The notes: a model not told the origin generated them from the letters alone. 64,000 bases of DNA from Virgibacillus ihumii (GCF_902726655.1 NZ_CACVAN010000001.1:1798001-1862000), one strand, 5' to 3'. Counted from the stretch's first letter, positions 18,465 through 27,670 are shown. Translations and numbers: made by a program.

Positions 18465-19073
18465 TTATTTAATTGGATTCAGATAGAATGGTCTTTGTTT
18501 TTCGAACTCATTAATTTGGTTTTCAGCCTGCAACGTGAGGTCAATATCATCTAGGCCTTCTAAAAATTTCATCCGAACATAGGGATCAATTGAGAAAGGT
18601 AAAGACCATCCTGTCTGATCCTTTAATACCTGACTCTTCAAATCTACTTCTAACGAAAATCCAGGGTGATTTTTTTCTCGATCAAATAAGCTGTCCATTT
18701 CAAGTTCATCAAGTTCAATTAAAAGCAAACCATTTTTGGAACTGTTATTTTGAAAAATATCGGCAAAGGAAGGAGCTACAACTACTCTAAAACCGTAATC
18801 ATATAATGCCCAAACAGCATTTTCCCTGGAAGACCCACATCCAAAGTTGGACCCTGCAAGCAAGATAGAAGCGTCATTATACTGTGATTGATTTAATTCA
18901 AAGTCTTCGTGAATCGCCCCGGAATCATCATAACGCCAGTAATACATTAGATGTTTACCAAAGCCGGTCCTTTCCGTTCGCTTTAAAAACTCTGTAGGTA
19001 TTATAATGTCTGTGTCAATATCCGATTTATTGATCGGAACCACACTGCCCGAGTATTTCTTAAATGGCTTCAT
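18465..19073 (-). CDS. leuD: Isopropylmalate/citramalate-type isomerase, small subunit (LeuD-like)
   Basis: A 202-residue swivel-domain subunit of the aconitase superfamily. The substrate-loop signature GSNFGCGSSRENA is present with GFRVVVAPSFADIFQNNSSKNGLL. It overlaps the large-subunit gene by 14 bases, so the two are translationally coupled. There is no leuA or leuB here; the neighbours are a CaiB-type CoA-transferase, an HMG-CoA-lyase-like enzyme and a GntR regulator, so a catabolic hydration such as citraconate to (R)-citramalate is proposed instead of leucine synthesis. That reassignment is inference. Confidence 0.88.
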   Translation of the reverse strand: MKPFKKYSGSVVPINKSDIDTDIIIPTEFLKRTERTGFGKHLMYYWRYDDSGAIHEDFELNQSQYNDASILLAGSNFGCGSSRENAVWALYDYGFRVVVAPSFADIFQNNSSKNGLLLIELDELEMDSLFDREKNHPGFSLEVDLKSQVLKDQTGWSLPFSIDPYVRMKFLEGLDDIDLTLQAENQINEFEKQRPFYLNPIK

Positions 19074-20493
19074 TCGTCTTCACTCCCTGGCGATATTTCC
19101 ATCCTCGTATATCGGTTAAATGGCCTTCTATAGCTGCTGCAGCCGCCATGGCTGGGCTTACAAGATGTGTCCGTACATCTTTTCCCTGCCGCCCTTCAAA
19201 ATTCCGGTTGGAGGTGGAGGCAACCCTGCTTCCCGGAGGTGCGATATCCGGATTCATTCCAGGACACATGCTGCATCCAGGTTCCCGCCATTCAAACCCT
19301 GCATCGATAAAAACCTTGTCCAACCCTTCCTCTTCAGCACGTCGTATAACATGGTAAGAACCAGGAACAATTATAGCTTTAACATTACTACTGACCTTGT
19401 GGCCATAAGCCACTTTTGCCGCAGCTCGTAAATCTTCTATTCTGGAGTTGGTACATGAACCAACAAATACATGATCTATAGACACCTCATTCATATATGT
19501 ACCAGGCTTTAAATCCATATAAGACAAGGCAGATTCTGCCGCCAGCCTTTTTTCCGTATCTGTGTAGCTTTCCGGGTCAGGAATAACATTGTCAATATTC
19601 GTTACTTGACTCGGATTTGTCCCCCAGGTAACTTGTGGAGCCAAATCACCTACATTAATTGTAACCGTCTTATCATAAACAGCATCTGGATCGGTATAAA
19701 GTTCACTCCACTCTTGTACCGCTTGCTCCCACTTTTCTCCTTTTGGAACAAAACTTCTGCTTTTCAAATATTCAAATGTCTTTTCATCAGGAGCAACCAT
19801 ACCAGAACGTGCACCGGCCTCAAGAATCATATTGCAAATCGTCATTCGTTCCTCCATAGACATTTTTTTAACAGTGCTTCCGGTGAACTCCACGACATGT
19901 CCAACTCCACCATTTGTTCCAATTTCACCAATAATATGCATAATAATATCCTTACTGCTGATTCCTTCAGGTACTTCTCCCTCGATTTGGATATTCATTG
20001 TTTTCGGCTTTGCCTGCGGGAGTGTTTGAGTCGCCAAAACATGCGTGATTTCACTCGATCCGATACCAAAAGCAAATGCTCCGAACGCACCATGAGTGGA
20101 AGTATGACTATCTCCGCATACGATTGTTTTTCCAGGGGTAGTTAACCCAAGTTCCGGACCAATAATGTGAACGATTCCATTATCTTGATGCTGTGTATCA
20201 TATACCGTAATGTCGAATTCCTTACAATTATTAATGAGGGCTTCTACCTGTTTCTTCGCCAGGATATCCTTAAAATCTTCCAATTTTCTATCTGTTGTAG
20301 GAACATTATGATCTGCTGATGCAAACGTTAGATCAGGACGCCGCACTTCCCGTCCTTGCTCCCTCAGCAATGAAAAAGCCTGAGGTGATGTGACATCGTG
20401 AATTAAATGGAGATCAATATAAATTAATGGCGAATCTAATGCATTAATTACATGACTGTCCCAGACTTTTTCAAAAAGTGTTCTCGGTGTCAT
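19060..20493 (-). CDS. leuC: Isopropylmalate/citramalate-type isomerase, large subunit (LeuC-like)
   Basis: A 477-residue [4Fe-4S] aconitase-family subunit. The cluster Cys residues are in VFVGSCTNSR and PGCSMCPGM; the N-terminus has the LIYIDLHLIHDVTSPQAF pattern of LeuC. ATG 20493 follows AAAGGGG; the reading frame extends upstream without a ribosome site. It lies 43 bases downstream of the GntR gene and is coupled to the small subunit. The family covers 3-isopropylmalate, citraconate/citramalate and methylmalate substrates, and the surrounding CoA-transferase and lyase favour the citramalate class. Confidence 0.9.
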   Translation of the reverse strand: MTPRTLFEKVWDSHVINALDSPLIYIDLHLIHDVTSPQAFSLLREQGREVRRPDLTFASADHNVPTTDRKLEDFKDILAKKQVEALINNCKEFDITVYDTQHQDNGIVHIIGPELGLTTPGKTIVCGDSHTSTHGAFGAFAFGIGSSEITHVLATQTLPQAKPKTMNIQIEGEVPEGISSKDIIMHIIGEIGTNGGVGHVVEFTGSTVKKMSMEERMTICNMILEAGARSGMVAPDEKTFEYLKSRSFVPKGEKWEQAVQEWSELYTDPDAVYDKTVTINVGDLAPQVTWGTNPSQVTNIDNVIPDPESYTDTEKRLAAESALSYMDLKPGTYMNEVSIDHVFVGSCTNSRIEDLRAAAKVAYGHKVSSNVKAIIVPGSYHVIRRAEEEGLDKVFIDAGFEWREPGCSMCPGMNPDIAPPGSRVASTSNRNFEGRQGKDVRTHLVSPAMAAAAAIEGHLTDIRGWKYRQGVKTNEAI

Positions 20494-20536
20494 TTCTATT
20501 TCCCCTTTCAGCTTTTTAAAATCATTTCCTGCGCCG

Positions 20537-21208
20537 TTAAAACAATTTGTGCTCTGTTTTTGAAAAAACTTCATCCAGCATTTTAATGTCATGATGGATA
20601 TGCTGTCTCATTTCAGCCTCTGCCAGTTCACTATCCCCATCAATAATAGCCTCAGCTATTTTCTGATGCTCCTCTAAAAAGGAATTTCCTTTAATATAAT
20701 CGCTTAAAATATTATTTCTCATATAAATGGTTTTGGCCCGGATCAAATCCATAAACTGTACTAATTGATTGTTATTTGAGGTTTGAGCAATCAGATCATG
20801 GAATTCTGTATTCAGCTCGACAACCGATTCCTGATTGCCATTTTTTAGCGCATCTTTCGTATCGGTAATTATTTTCTCTAGCTTCTGCTTATCTGAGTTT
20901 GTAATTTTCTGGGCGGATAATTTAGCTCCAAGCGGCTCCAATCTTTCTTTGCAAAGATATAAATCCACTACATTTTCAAAAGTTGGATCAAAAACGTAAA
21001 TATGTCCTTTTTCCTGATACAGCAGACCATCGTGAGTTAACATCCGTACTGCTTCACGGATTGGCCCCCGGCTTACTCCCACTTTTTCTGCTAATCCCGT
21101 TTCCGTTATCCGTTGACCGGGTATGAATTCATTTTCCAATAGACTTTTTTGAATACTTTTGTATGCTTGAATATGAAAAGGTTCAGATTTCACAATACGA
21201 TTCACCAT
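20537..21208 (-). CDS. GntR/FCD-family regulator of the citramalate-type cluster
   Basis: A 223-residue regulator with a winged helix (about 15-75, VSRGPIREAVRMLTHDGLL) and a full FCD ligand domain whose metal-site residues appear in LNTEFHD, EHQKI and MRQHIHHD. ATG 21208 follows AAGAGGTGATT. It is embedded between the symporter and the leuCD-like genes, so probably controls them; a candidate operator with GTGTAAA arms lies at 25385-25422 upstream of the MFS gene. Confidence 0.9.
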   Translation of the reverse strand: MVNRIVKSEPFHIQAYKSIQKSLLENEFIPGQRITETGLAEKVGVSRGPIREAVRMLTHDGLLYQEKGHIYVFDPTFENVVDLYLCKERLEPLGAKLSAQKITNSDKQKLEKIITDTKDALKNGNQESVVELNTEFHDLIAQTSNNNQLVQFMDLIRAKTIYMRNNILSDYIKGNSFLEEHQKIAEAIIDGDSELAEAEMRQHIHHDIKMLDEVFSKTEHKLF

Positions 21209-21220
21209 AATCACCTCTTA

Positions 21221-21262
21221 AAAAGGTGCAGAGTCAACATATGGTGCTCACTCTGCACTTTA
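21221..21262 (-). terminator. Terminator of the symporter gene
   Basis: On the minus strand AAAGTGCAGAGT pairs with ACTCTGCACCTT and is followed by TTT. It lies directly before the regulator's ribosome site, so the regulator and leuCD probably have some independent transcription. Confidence 0.65.
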
Positions 21263-21276
21263 ATTTAAAAATTTTC

Positions 21277-22770
21277 CTATAAACCAATTACCTTTTTATT
21301 TTCCTGTTCATCTTGTTCAGATACATCAAATGCAAGACTACCCCCAACACATATAATCAGATTTATTAACAATCCCCATAACCCGCTAAAAATTCCGAGT
21401 GGTGTAAAATTTGTAAATGTCATGACCGTTGCAACAATGGTACCCACAAGCATTCCAATAAAGACAGATCTGGTATGCATTCTGTTCCAATACAGTCCAA
21501 GAATAAATGCAGGTGCAATCTGAATAAGCAGTTCAAATTTCAAGACAAAAATTTGATACAGTGTCGCGGGGGGATACCATGCGATAATAAGTAACAGTCC
21601 TACTGCTATAATACCTACTATCTTCCCTACCAAAATCTGTTGATGTTCAGATGCTTTAGGATTTATAAATCGACTATATAAATCTTTTGAAATGACTGAG
21701 GAAAATGTTAGCAATACTGAATCAGCAGTTGATATAATAGCGGCGATAATTCCGCCAAACAACAAAATCATAGCCCAATAAAAGATTAAACTTTCCGAAG
21801 CAATCACATTTGCCATCATTCCGACTAATTTTTCAGCCTCCATGCCTTCCATTCCCGGAAATGCATTTAAACCAATTATCCCTACAAGGAAAATAACACC
21901 CGTTGTCAGAAAAGGCATCCATGACATACCAATCAATGATTTTTTTAAGGTATCCTCACTTTTTGCAGCAAAAATCCGCTGAATTGCGTGGGGATAAATA
22001 GCAGCCCCAATCGTCACAAGACTTAGCATGCTAAACCACCCAACAATACCATCCATTTCAGGAACACCCAATTTTTCAGGCGCAAAAGCTTCCATATAAT
22101 CTGTAGCCGACGGAAGTCCTCCAAAATATATGATCGATCCTATGACTAGCACAAAGACACCGATCAATAGTGCTACACCCTGCATGGTGTCAGTATATGC
22201 AACCGAACGCATTCCCCCAAGCCAACTGTAGATCAGCATAATTACAATAAAGAACACAACGCCGATTTGATAAGGAATAGTTCCACCAGTCAATCCGGAA
22301 ACGCCCTGTCCGACAGCAACCAGTTGTTCAAGAAGGTAATTCCCCAGCCCATAAAGCATTAAAATCGAGCCTAGTATAGTAATTCCTTTTGATCTAAAAC
22401 GTTTTGCCAACCAATCCGTCGGGGTTATGAAATTGTGCTTTCTGCTAAGTACATATAACCTTGGTGCGAATAATAAGTAACCAACAATCACTAAGATCAT
22501 AAATGTAATGGATTGAAGCCATTCAAAACCCATACGATAACCTTGAGGTGCATAACCAATAATCGTATTCCCACTGTACTGTGTTGCGTAAAAAGTGAAG
22601 AATAGAACCATGACACTAAGGCCCTTTCCACCCAGATAGTACTCCTCGTTACTCTCTCTGATATTTTTGTTTCGCAAATAAGTTACGAGCCCAATGCCAA
22701 GCATCAGTAACCCGTAAGCAACCATTATGACAATACCTGACCAACCACCAAAAGCCAAATTATCAGTCAT
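21277..22770 (-). CDS. Sodium:solute symporter (SSS family)
   Basis: A 497-residue multi-pass carrier with about 13 membrane segments, typical of Na+-coupled SSS transporters (YYLGGKGLSVMVLFFTFYATQYSGNT, and the WLGGMRSVAYTDTMQG segment in the core). ATG 22770 follows GGGGGAAGAGTA and overlaps by one base the stop of the small membrane gene (TAATG), so the two are coupled. By context it imports the organic acid degraded by the flanking enzymes. Confidence 0.9.
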   Translation of the reverse strand: MTDNLAFGGWSGIVIMVAYGLLMLGIGLVTYLRNKNIRESNEEYYLGGKGLSVMVLFFTFYATQYSGNTIIGYAPQGYRMGFEWLQSITFMILVIVGYLLFAPRLYVLSRKHNFITPTDWLAKRFRSKGITILGSILMLYGLGNYLLEQLVAVGQGVSGLTGGTIPYQIGVVFFIVIMLIYSWLGGMRSVAYTDTMQGVALLIGVFVLVIGSIIYFGGLPSATDYMEAFAPEKLGVPEMDGIVGWFSMLSLVTIGAAIYPHAIQRIFAAKSEDTLKKSLIGMSWMPFLTTGVIFLVGIIGLNAFPGMEGMEAEKLVGMMANVIASESLIFYWAMILLFGGIIAAIISTADSVLLTFSSVISKDLYSRFINPKASEHQQILVGKIVGIIAVGLLLIIAWYPPATLYQIFVLKFELLIQIAPAFILGLYWNRMHTRSVFIGMLVGTIVATVMTFTNFTPLGIFSGLWGLLINLIICVGGSLAFDVSEQDEQENKKVIGL

Positions 22771-23009
22771 TACTCTTCCCCCTCGGTTGTATCTTCTTCT
22801 GTAACCCAAAGACGTTTAATTGCAAAGGTAATGGTTGCTGAAAAAGCTACAGAAACAATCAGTACAATCCAGCCCCAATAAGGGATTCCCAAAATCACCG
22901 GCTTATAGCTTCCAGTAGGCAGATACCAGGGAACACTCAGCAAAAAAAGAACACCAAATACAACCCACAGCTTCCAGTTTTTAATTGGTTCCTTCTTAAT
23001 TTTTAACAT
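22770..23009 (-). CDS. Small membrane partner of the symporter (DUF3311-like)
   Basis: A 79-residue protein with two hydrophobic helices (about 13-30 and 42-65; VLFLLSVPWYLPTG and WGWIVLIVSVAFSATITFAI). Short two-helix proteins of the DUF3311 type are regularly encoded immediately upstream of SSS symporters, as here, with a one-base stop/start overlap. Start 23009 follows AGGAGGAATAGGA. Function unknown; a role in carrier assembly is plausible. Confidence 0.75.
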   Translation of the reverse strand: MLKIKKEPIKNWKLWVVFGVLFLLSVPWYLPTGSYKPVILGIPYWGWIVLIVSVAFSATITFAIKRLWVTEEDTTEGEE

Positions 23010-23077
23010 TCCTATTCCTCCTAAGATTCAGAATTATAGTGGTGCATAAATCCATACAAGGTTCTTTTCGTTCCAGG

Positions 23078-23116
23078 CAGTCATTATCTGTTCCATGTCA
23101 TCCAGACAATGACTGC
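23078..23116. repeat. Inverted repeat in the spacer after the lyase gene
   Basis: GCAGTCATTATCT and AGACAATGACTGC pair with one mismatch around a 13-base loop. There is no T-run; it may be a processing or attenuation hairpin between the lyase and symporter units. Confidence 0.5.
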
Positions 23117-23134
23117 TTATCCAATCAGGCCTTG

Positions 23135-24049
23135 TCAGAAAGTCGCTACTGAATGCAGATCCGCAATTTTACCGGCTTTAACTACCTGTCCGGGGAGTTC
23201 ATGATTTACAAGCGTTTGCAAATATTTTGAGGTACCAATCAATTTATCGACATCAGCCTCAATTTCATATCCCATAAAATAAAGCATATGAGCTAGATCT
23301 TCCATACAAATGTTACCTGTAGCTCCTGGTGCAAATGGACATCCTCCCAATCCGCCGAGGGACGCATCAAAACTATTAACGCCAGCCCTTATTCCCTCCA
23401 TTACATTGGCAAGCCCCATTCCTCTTGTATTATGAAAATGAAGCGTAATATCAAGATGCGGCCACTGTTTTAATATATTTTTACACAAATTATATACGTG
23501 ATTAGGTGTTGCCATGCCTGTGGTATCCGCTAATGTAACCCCATCAACACCTAATTCCAAATATTTTTCAATAAGTTCCAACACCCGTTCTTCTGGAATA
23601 TCCCCCTCAAATGGACAACCAAACGAAGTACCCAAAGAACCTTTAATTGCTGCATCCTTATTGGATAAAAACTCCATCATTGGTTTAAAATTTTCAAAAG
23701 TATCATCCGTAGATCTTCTGACATTTTTCAAGTTATGTGTATTACTGGCAGACACAAGAAGATTGATCTCGTCGACCTCACAATCCAGGGCACGTTCAGC
23801 TCCCTTCATATTGGGTACCAATGCACTGTATACGACATCAGATTTACGCTTAATCCCTCTCATAACTTCCTCTGCATCCCGTAGATTGGGAACAGCTTTT
23901 GGTGAAACGAATGATGTCACTTCAATTTTGTCAACTCCCGCATCACTCAATTGATTAATCAATTTTATCTTGTCATCAGTCGGAACAAACACATCTTCAT
24001 TTTGGAGCCCGTCTCTTCCAACAACATCATTCAGATAAATTTGCTTCAA
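23135..24049 (-). CDS. HMG-CoA-lyase-like enzyme, proposed (R)-citramalyl-CoA lyase
   Basis: A 304-residue DRE-TIM aldolase-type enzyme: VGRDGLQNE at the start, LHFHNTRGMGLAN and the GGLGGCPFAPGATGN segment with the mobile-loop Cys, all typical of HMG-CoA lyases. The TTG at 24049 follows AGAAAGGTGATACG; an ATG at 24079 overlapping the CoA-transferase stop has no ribosome site. (R)-citramalyl-CoA lyase of the 3-hydroxypropionate cycle belongs to this family, and the adjacent CaiB-type transferase would supply its substrate. Ordinary HMG-CoA lyase in leucine breakdown is the alternative. Confidence 0.85.
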   Translation of the reverse strand: MKQIYLNDVVGRDGLQNEDVFVPTDDKIKLINQLSDAGVDKIEVTSFVSPKAVPNLRDAEEVMRGIKRKSDVVYSALVPNMKGAERALDCEVDEINLLVSASNTHNLKNVRRSTDDTFENFKPMMEFLSNKDAAIKGSLGTSFGCPFEGDIPEERVLELIEKYLELGVDGVTLADTTGMATPNHVYNLCKNILKQWPHLDITLHFHNTRGMGLANVMEGIRAGVNSFDASLGGLGGCPFAPGATGNICMEDLAHMLYFMGYEIEADVDKLIGTSKYLQTLVNHELPGQVVKAGKIADLHSVATF

Positions 24050-24075
24050 ACGTATCACCTTTCTTATTAAAAGAT

Positions 24076-25275
24076 TCATATTACACCCTGGTCCCTAAGT
24101 TTTGATAGTTCCGTATCGTCCAAATTCAGAAAGTCTTTAAGAATAGAATTTGTGTGCTCGCCGAGTTCGGGCCCTAACCAATTCGTTCTACCCGGTGTCT
24201 TACTCATCTTTGGTATAATACCCGGGATTTTAATTTTTTCTTTATCGTTCAAATCAAACTCCTGAATCATCTCCCTTTCAAGATACTGTGGGTCCTTGAC
24301 TATATCCGAAATATTATATATCGGACCTGCTGGAACACTGGCATCATCCAATTCTTTTATAGCAGTCTCGTAATCAACCGTCTTTGTCCAATTCTCAATA
24401 ACATCATCAAGAAAATCAGCTTGACGTGCTCGGCCATCATTACTCGAAAATTGTGGGACTCCTGCTAAATCCGGCCTGCCAACAACATTCATTAAACGTT
24501 TAAATATTGCATCACCATTTCCACCAATCACTATATATTTTCCATCACCACACTGATACGTATTGGAAGGTGCGACTCCAGGCAAAGATGTACCTGTTCG
24601 TTCCCTGATTGTTCCAAACTTATCGTATTCCGGCAGCATACCCTCCATTAAACTAAATACAGATTCATAAAGTGCCACATCAATGATTTGTCCTTCCCCG
24701 GTTCCAACAACGTCCCGATGGTAAACCGCCATTAACGCGCCAATTACGGAATACATCGCTGCAAGTGAATCGCCTAGTGCTATTCCCACCCTTGTTGGGG
24801 GAAGGTCTGGATGACCTGTTACGTGACGGATACCCCCCATTGATTCACCAACACTGCCAAAGCCGGGTTTATCCCGATAAGGACCTGTCTGCCCGTAACC
24901 GGATACACGAACCAATATTAAACCGGGATTTATTTCAGAAAGCTGATCATAGCCCAAATTCCATTTTTCAAGCGTACCCGGCCGAAAATTTTCTATAACG
25001 ATATCCGCTTCCTTAACTAATGACCGAACTATTTCCTGTCCTTTTTCTTTTTTCATATTTACCGTGATTGATTTTTTATTCCTGGACTGTAACCTCCACC
25101 ATAGAGACTGTCCTTCATAAATATGTCGCCATTCACGGAGGGGATCACCTTTTTCCGGAGGCTCAACTTTTATTACATCAGCCCCAAATTCAGCCATTAG
25201 CTTGCCGGCAAATGGACCAGCAATCAGGCTTCCAAGTTCAACAACCTTTAAACCTTCTAATGTTTGTCTCATCAT
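24076..25275 (-). CDS. CaiB/BaiF family III CoA-transferase, proposed succinyl-CoA:(R)-citramalate transferase
   Basis: A 399-residue class III CoA-transferase: LEGLKVVELGSLIAGPFAGKLMAEFGADVIKVEPP at the N-terminus, IENFRPGTLEKWNLGYDQL, and SGYGQTGPYRDKPGFG; the catalytic Asp is in GIALGDSLAAMY. It is coupled to the lyase gene downstream. In the known 3-hydroxypropionate cycle a CaiB-type succinyl-CoA:citramalate transferase feeds an HMG-CoA-lyase-like citramalyl-CoA lyase, which is the basis for the proposed role. Two ATGs (25275, 25272) follow a weak GGATGGGTG site. A cre site lies about 90 bases upstream. Confidence 0.87.
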   Translation of the reverse strand: MMRQTLEGLKVVELGSLIAGPFAGKLMAEFGADVIKVEPPEKGDPLREWRHIYEGQSLWWRLQSRNKKSITVNMKKEKGQEIVRSLVKEADIVIENFRPGTLEKWNLGYDQLSEINPGLILVRVSGYGQTGPYRDKPGFGSVGESMGGIRHVTGHPDLPPTRVGIALGDSLAAMYSVIGALMAVYHRDVVGTGEGQIIDVALYESVFSLMEGMLPEYDKFGTIRERTGTSLPGVAPSNTYQCGDGKYIVIGGNGDAIFKRLMNVVGRPDLAGVPQFSSNDGRARQADFLDDVIENWTKTVDYETAIKELDDASVPAGPIYNISDIVKDPQYLEREMIQEFDLNDKEKIKIPGIIPKMSKTPGRTNWLGPELGEHTNSILKDFLNLDDTELSKLRDQGVI

Positions 25276-25365
25276 CACCCATCCTATTAACAATATTTAA
25301 ATTAGATTACAAATTTATGAATGTGAAGATCCTGTTGATTATCTCTTTTAAATAAACAGCTTTAA

Positions 25366-25379
25366 TGTAAGCGCTTTTA
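25366..25379. promoter_or_regulatory. cre-like site in the caiB/MFS divergent spacer
   Basis: TGTAAGCGCTTTTA has the full TGTAAGCGCTT core of a CcpA site with one deviation at the penultimate C. It would place the cluster under carbon catabolite control. Confidence 0.5.
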
Positions 25380-25384
25380 TAAGA

Positions 25385-25422
25385 GTGTAAATTGTTATCA
25401 GATTTTTGTCAACAGTTTACAC
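25385..25422. promoter_or_regulatory. Operator-like inverted repeat over the MFS promoter
   Basis: GTGTAAATTGTT and AACAGTTTACAC form 12-base arms with one mismatch. The right arm overlaps a possible -35 TTTACA (25416) with -10 TATATT at 25438, so a repressor bound here would block the MFS promoter. The FCD regulator at 20537-21208 is the natural candidate. Confidence 0.5.
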
Positions 25423-25488
25423 TGTTTTAAATTTTGGTATATTATAATAGTTACATCTACTTTAAAAATCGAACAGGATGAGTGAAAT

Positions 25489-26724
25489 ATGGAAAAGGCA
25501 ACAATTTTCGGTTCCAAAAGGCTTAGTGCATGGAATATGCTTATCTGCCTGTTTATACTTCAGATTCTTGTAGCATTAATTGGCAGAAGTATTTCCCCGC
25601 TAGGTATTGTTATTGGTGAAGATTTGTCATTGTCCAAAACACAAATTGGATTACTCCCTGCGGCATTTTACCTGGGGCAATCTATAACATCAATTCCCAT
25701 GGGACTTTTAACTGATTCGATTGGTTCCAAAAAGATGATTATTCTCGTAACATACTGTCTTGGACTTAGTTTTATGGGGGCAACTTTTACAGGTGGATTA
25801 GTGCTTCTTCTTGTATTGCTATTTATAAGTGGTGCCGGTTATGGGGCAATGCAGCCAACTTCCAATCGAGGTGTTCTTTATTGGTTCTCAACAAAAACCC
25901 GTGGTACTGCTATGGGGATGAAACAGATGGGCGTAACACTGGGGTCAGCTTTATCTGCACTTATTTTACTGCCGCTCTCCAATTCCTTTGGATGGAGACC
26001 AACGATTTTTGTCGCTAGTATTGTATTAATGGTTTTTGGAACGATAGCCTTTTTTTACTACTCAGAACCATCATCTATTAAAAAACAACAAACATTGATT
26101 CAACCAAAAAGTATTTTCTCTTCTTTTATTTCGGTATTTAAACAAAAAACGTTGATTTTAATTAGCATGGCTGCAATGGCCTTATGTAGCAGTCAGTTAA
26201 TTCTTAATACATACATAGTTCTCTTTGCCTATGAACAGCTCCAATTATCTATATTTTTGTCTGGCATACTACTTGTCATCTCGGAAATAAGCGGATCCCT
26301 TGGAAGGATAGGCTGGGGTATGATAAGCGATAAAATATTTAAGGGAGAACGAGTTATTGCATTAATTATTATTGCTGTTATTAGTGGAATTGCTTCTTTG
26401 ACAATTGCATTTTTACCACAAAGTACTCCTTTTTCATTCGTAATAGGTATTATTATCATTTTTGGGTTTTGCATATCCGGCTTCAACGGGATATGGATGA
26501 ATGCAGCCACTGAAATTGTCCCCCGTGAAAAGTCAGGTGCTGCAAGCGGAATAAGCCTTATGCTGGGAACAATGGGTATTGTATTTGGACCTCCCATTTT
26601 CGGATATATTGTGGAAACTTCAACTGAATACATGTTCGGATGGCTGTACTTAACAAGCTTAACAATAATTGCAACAGTACTTTTAAGCTTTGCACTAAAA
26701 CTATCAAAAACAGGAAACAAATAA
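25489..26724 (+). CDS. Major facilitator superfamily transporter
   Basis: A 411-residue carrier with about 12 membrane segments and the MFS loop motif GLLTDSIGSKKM between helices 2 and 3, repeated as GMISDKIFKGERV in the second half. It lies divergent to the CoA-transferase operon, sharing its regulatory spacer, so probably moves the same or a related carboxylic acid. Substrate cannot be read from sequence. It starts at 25489 behind a weak GGATGAG site. Confidence 0.88.
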   Translation: MEKATIFGSKRLSAWNMLICLFILQILVALIGRSISPLGIVIGEDLSLSKTQIGLLPAAFYLGQSITSIPMGLLTDSIGSKKMIILVTYCLGLSFMGATFTGGLVLLLVLLFISGAGYGAMQPTSNRGVLYWFSTKTRGTAMGMKQMGVTLGSALSALILLPLSNSFGWRPTIFVASIVLMVFGTIAFFYYSEPSSIKKQQTLIQPKSIFSSFISVFKQKTLILISMAAMALCSSQLILNTYIVLFAYEQLQLSIFLSGILLVISEISGSLGRIGWGMISDKIFKGERVIALIIIAVISGIASLTIAFLPQSTPFSFVIGIIIIFGFCISGFNGIWMNAATEIVPREKSGAASGISLMLGTMGIVFGPPIFGYIVETSTEYMFGWLYLTSLTIIATVLLSFALKLSKTGNK

Positions 26725-26817
26725 TATAGAACTATATTATTTGAATCTACCTCTATTTTCAAAATCAGGAAGTGTGCTAGATTCTGAGTTTTGCCACAAA
26801 ACTATTTCATTCAAACT

Positions 26818-26846
26818 AAACCTCTTACACCAACTGTAAGAGGTTT
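26818..26846. terminator. Bidirectional terminator between MFS and SDR genes
   Basis: AAACCTCTTACA pairs with TGTAAGAGGTTT around five bases, between the two convergent genes. Confidence 0.75.
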
Positions 26847-26878
26847 AACACCATACGTTGTCCAATCCACTAAGCAAA

Positions 26879-27670
26879 TTACAACGCCTTTACCATTCCA
26901 CCATCAACAAGCAATGCTTGCCCGGTAACATAAGAATTTGCGCCGGAACATAAATACACAACCATATTGGCAAACTCTTCAGGCTGGCCGTAGCGCCCGA
27001 TTGGTATCGATTTTTCCGCTTCCGCCTTGACTTCCTCGTAAGGTTTGCCCGTTTTTTCCGCATTTACTTTATCCAAATGCGCTACCCGATCTGTGCCAAT
27101 ACGTCCTGGGCCAATTGTGTTGATTAAAATATTATCCGGTGCCAGTTCCTGTGACAAACTTTTCGAAAGCCCGACAATTCCTGCTCTGAATGTATTCGAT
27201 AAAATTAAGTTTTCGATTGGCTGTTTAATCGATGACGACGCTAGATTGATGATGTGGCCACGGTTCTGCTTACGCATATGTGGCAACACCTCCCTGATGG
27301 TCCGTACAAAACTTAGCAGGTTCAGTTCAAATGCCTGATACCAATCATCATCATTAACGTCATCAAACATCCCTGCCGGCGGGCCACCAGCGTTGTTTAT
27401 CAGCACATCAACTTTTCCGTTTAACTCCACTGCTTTTGATACTAAATCTTTAATCGACTGTATATCTGTAATGTCACAAACGGTATTTTCAACATGATCA
27501 TTTCCCGTTTCAGAACGAATTTCATCCCGTGTTTTCTTCAATTCTTCTTCACTGCGGCTGGAAATTAACACATGCGCACCTTCTGCGGCAAACTTTTTTG
27601 CAGTTGCCTTCCCTAACCCTTTACTTGCAGCTGTAACAATCACTGATTTTCCTTGTAATTCCAAATCCAT
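26879..27670 (-). CDS. Short-chain dehydrogenase/reductase with atypical active site
   Basis: A 263-residue Rossmann-fold SDR with the cofactor loop TAASKGLGKA, NNAGG and the C-terminal YVTGQALLVDGGMV. The usual Ser is in LASSS, but where most members have YxxxK this one reads SNTFR before AGIVGLSKSL, so the catalytic Tyr is replaced and Lys is Arg. It may not be a standard reductase. ATG 27670 follows GAAAGGAGATAAAATA. It is the last gene of a four-gene unit with a PLP dehydratase, thioesterase and acyl-CoA ligase. Confidence 0.88.
   Translation of the reverse strand: MDLELQGKSVIVTAASKGLGKATAKKFAAEGAHVLISSRSEEELKKTRDEIRSETGNDHVENTVCDITDIQSIKDLVSKAVELNGKVDVLINNAGGPPAGMFDDVNDDDWYQAFELNLLSFVRTIREVLPHMRKQNRGHIINLASSSIKQPIENLILSNTFRAGIVGLSKSLSQELAPDNILINTIGPGRIGTDRVAHLDKVNAEKTGKPYEEVKAEAEKSIPIGRYGQPEEFANMVVYLCSGANSYVTGQALLVDGGMVKAL

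Noticed and set aside
18465..20493. Leucine biosynthesis genes
   Set aside because: No leuA or leuB adjacent, and the neighbours are catabolic CoA enzymes with an FCD regulator; kept as LeuCD-like with a different proposed substrate.
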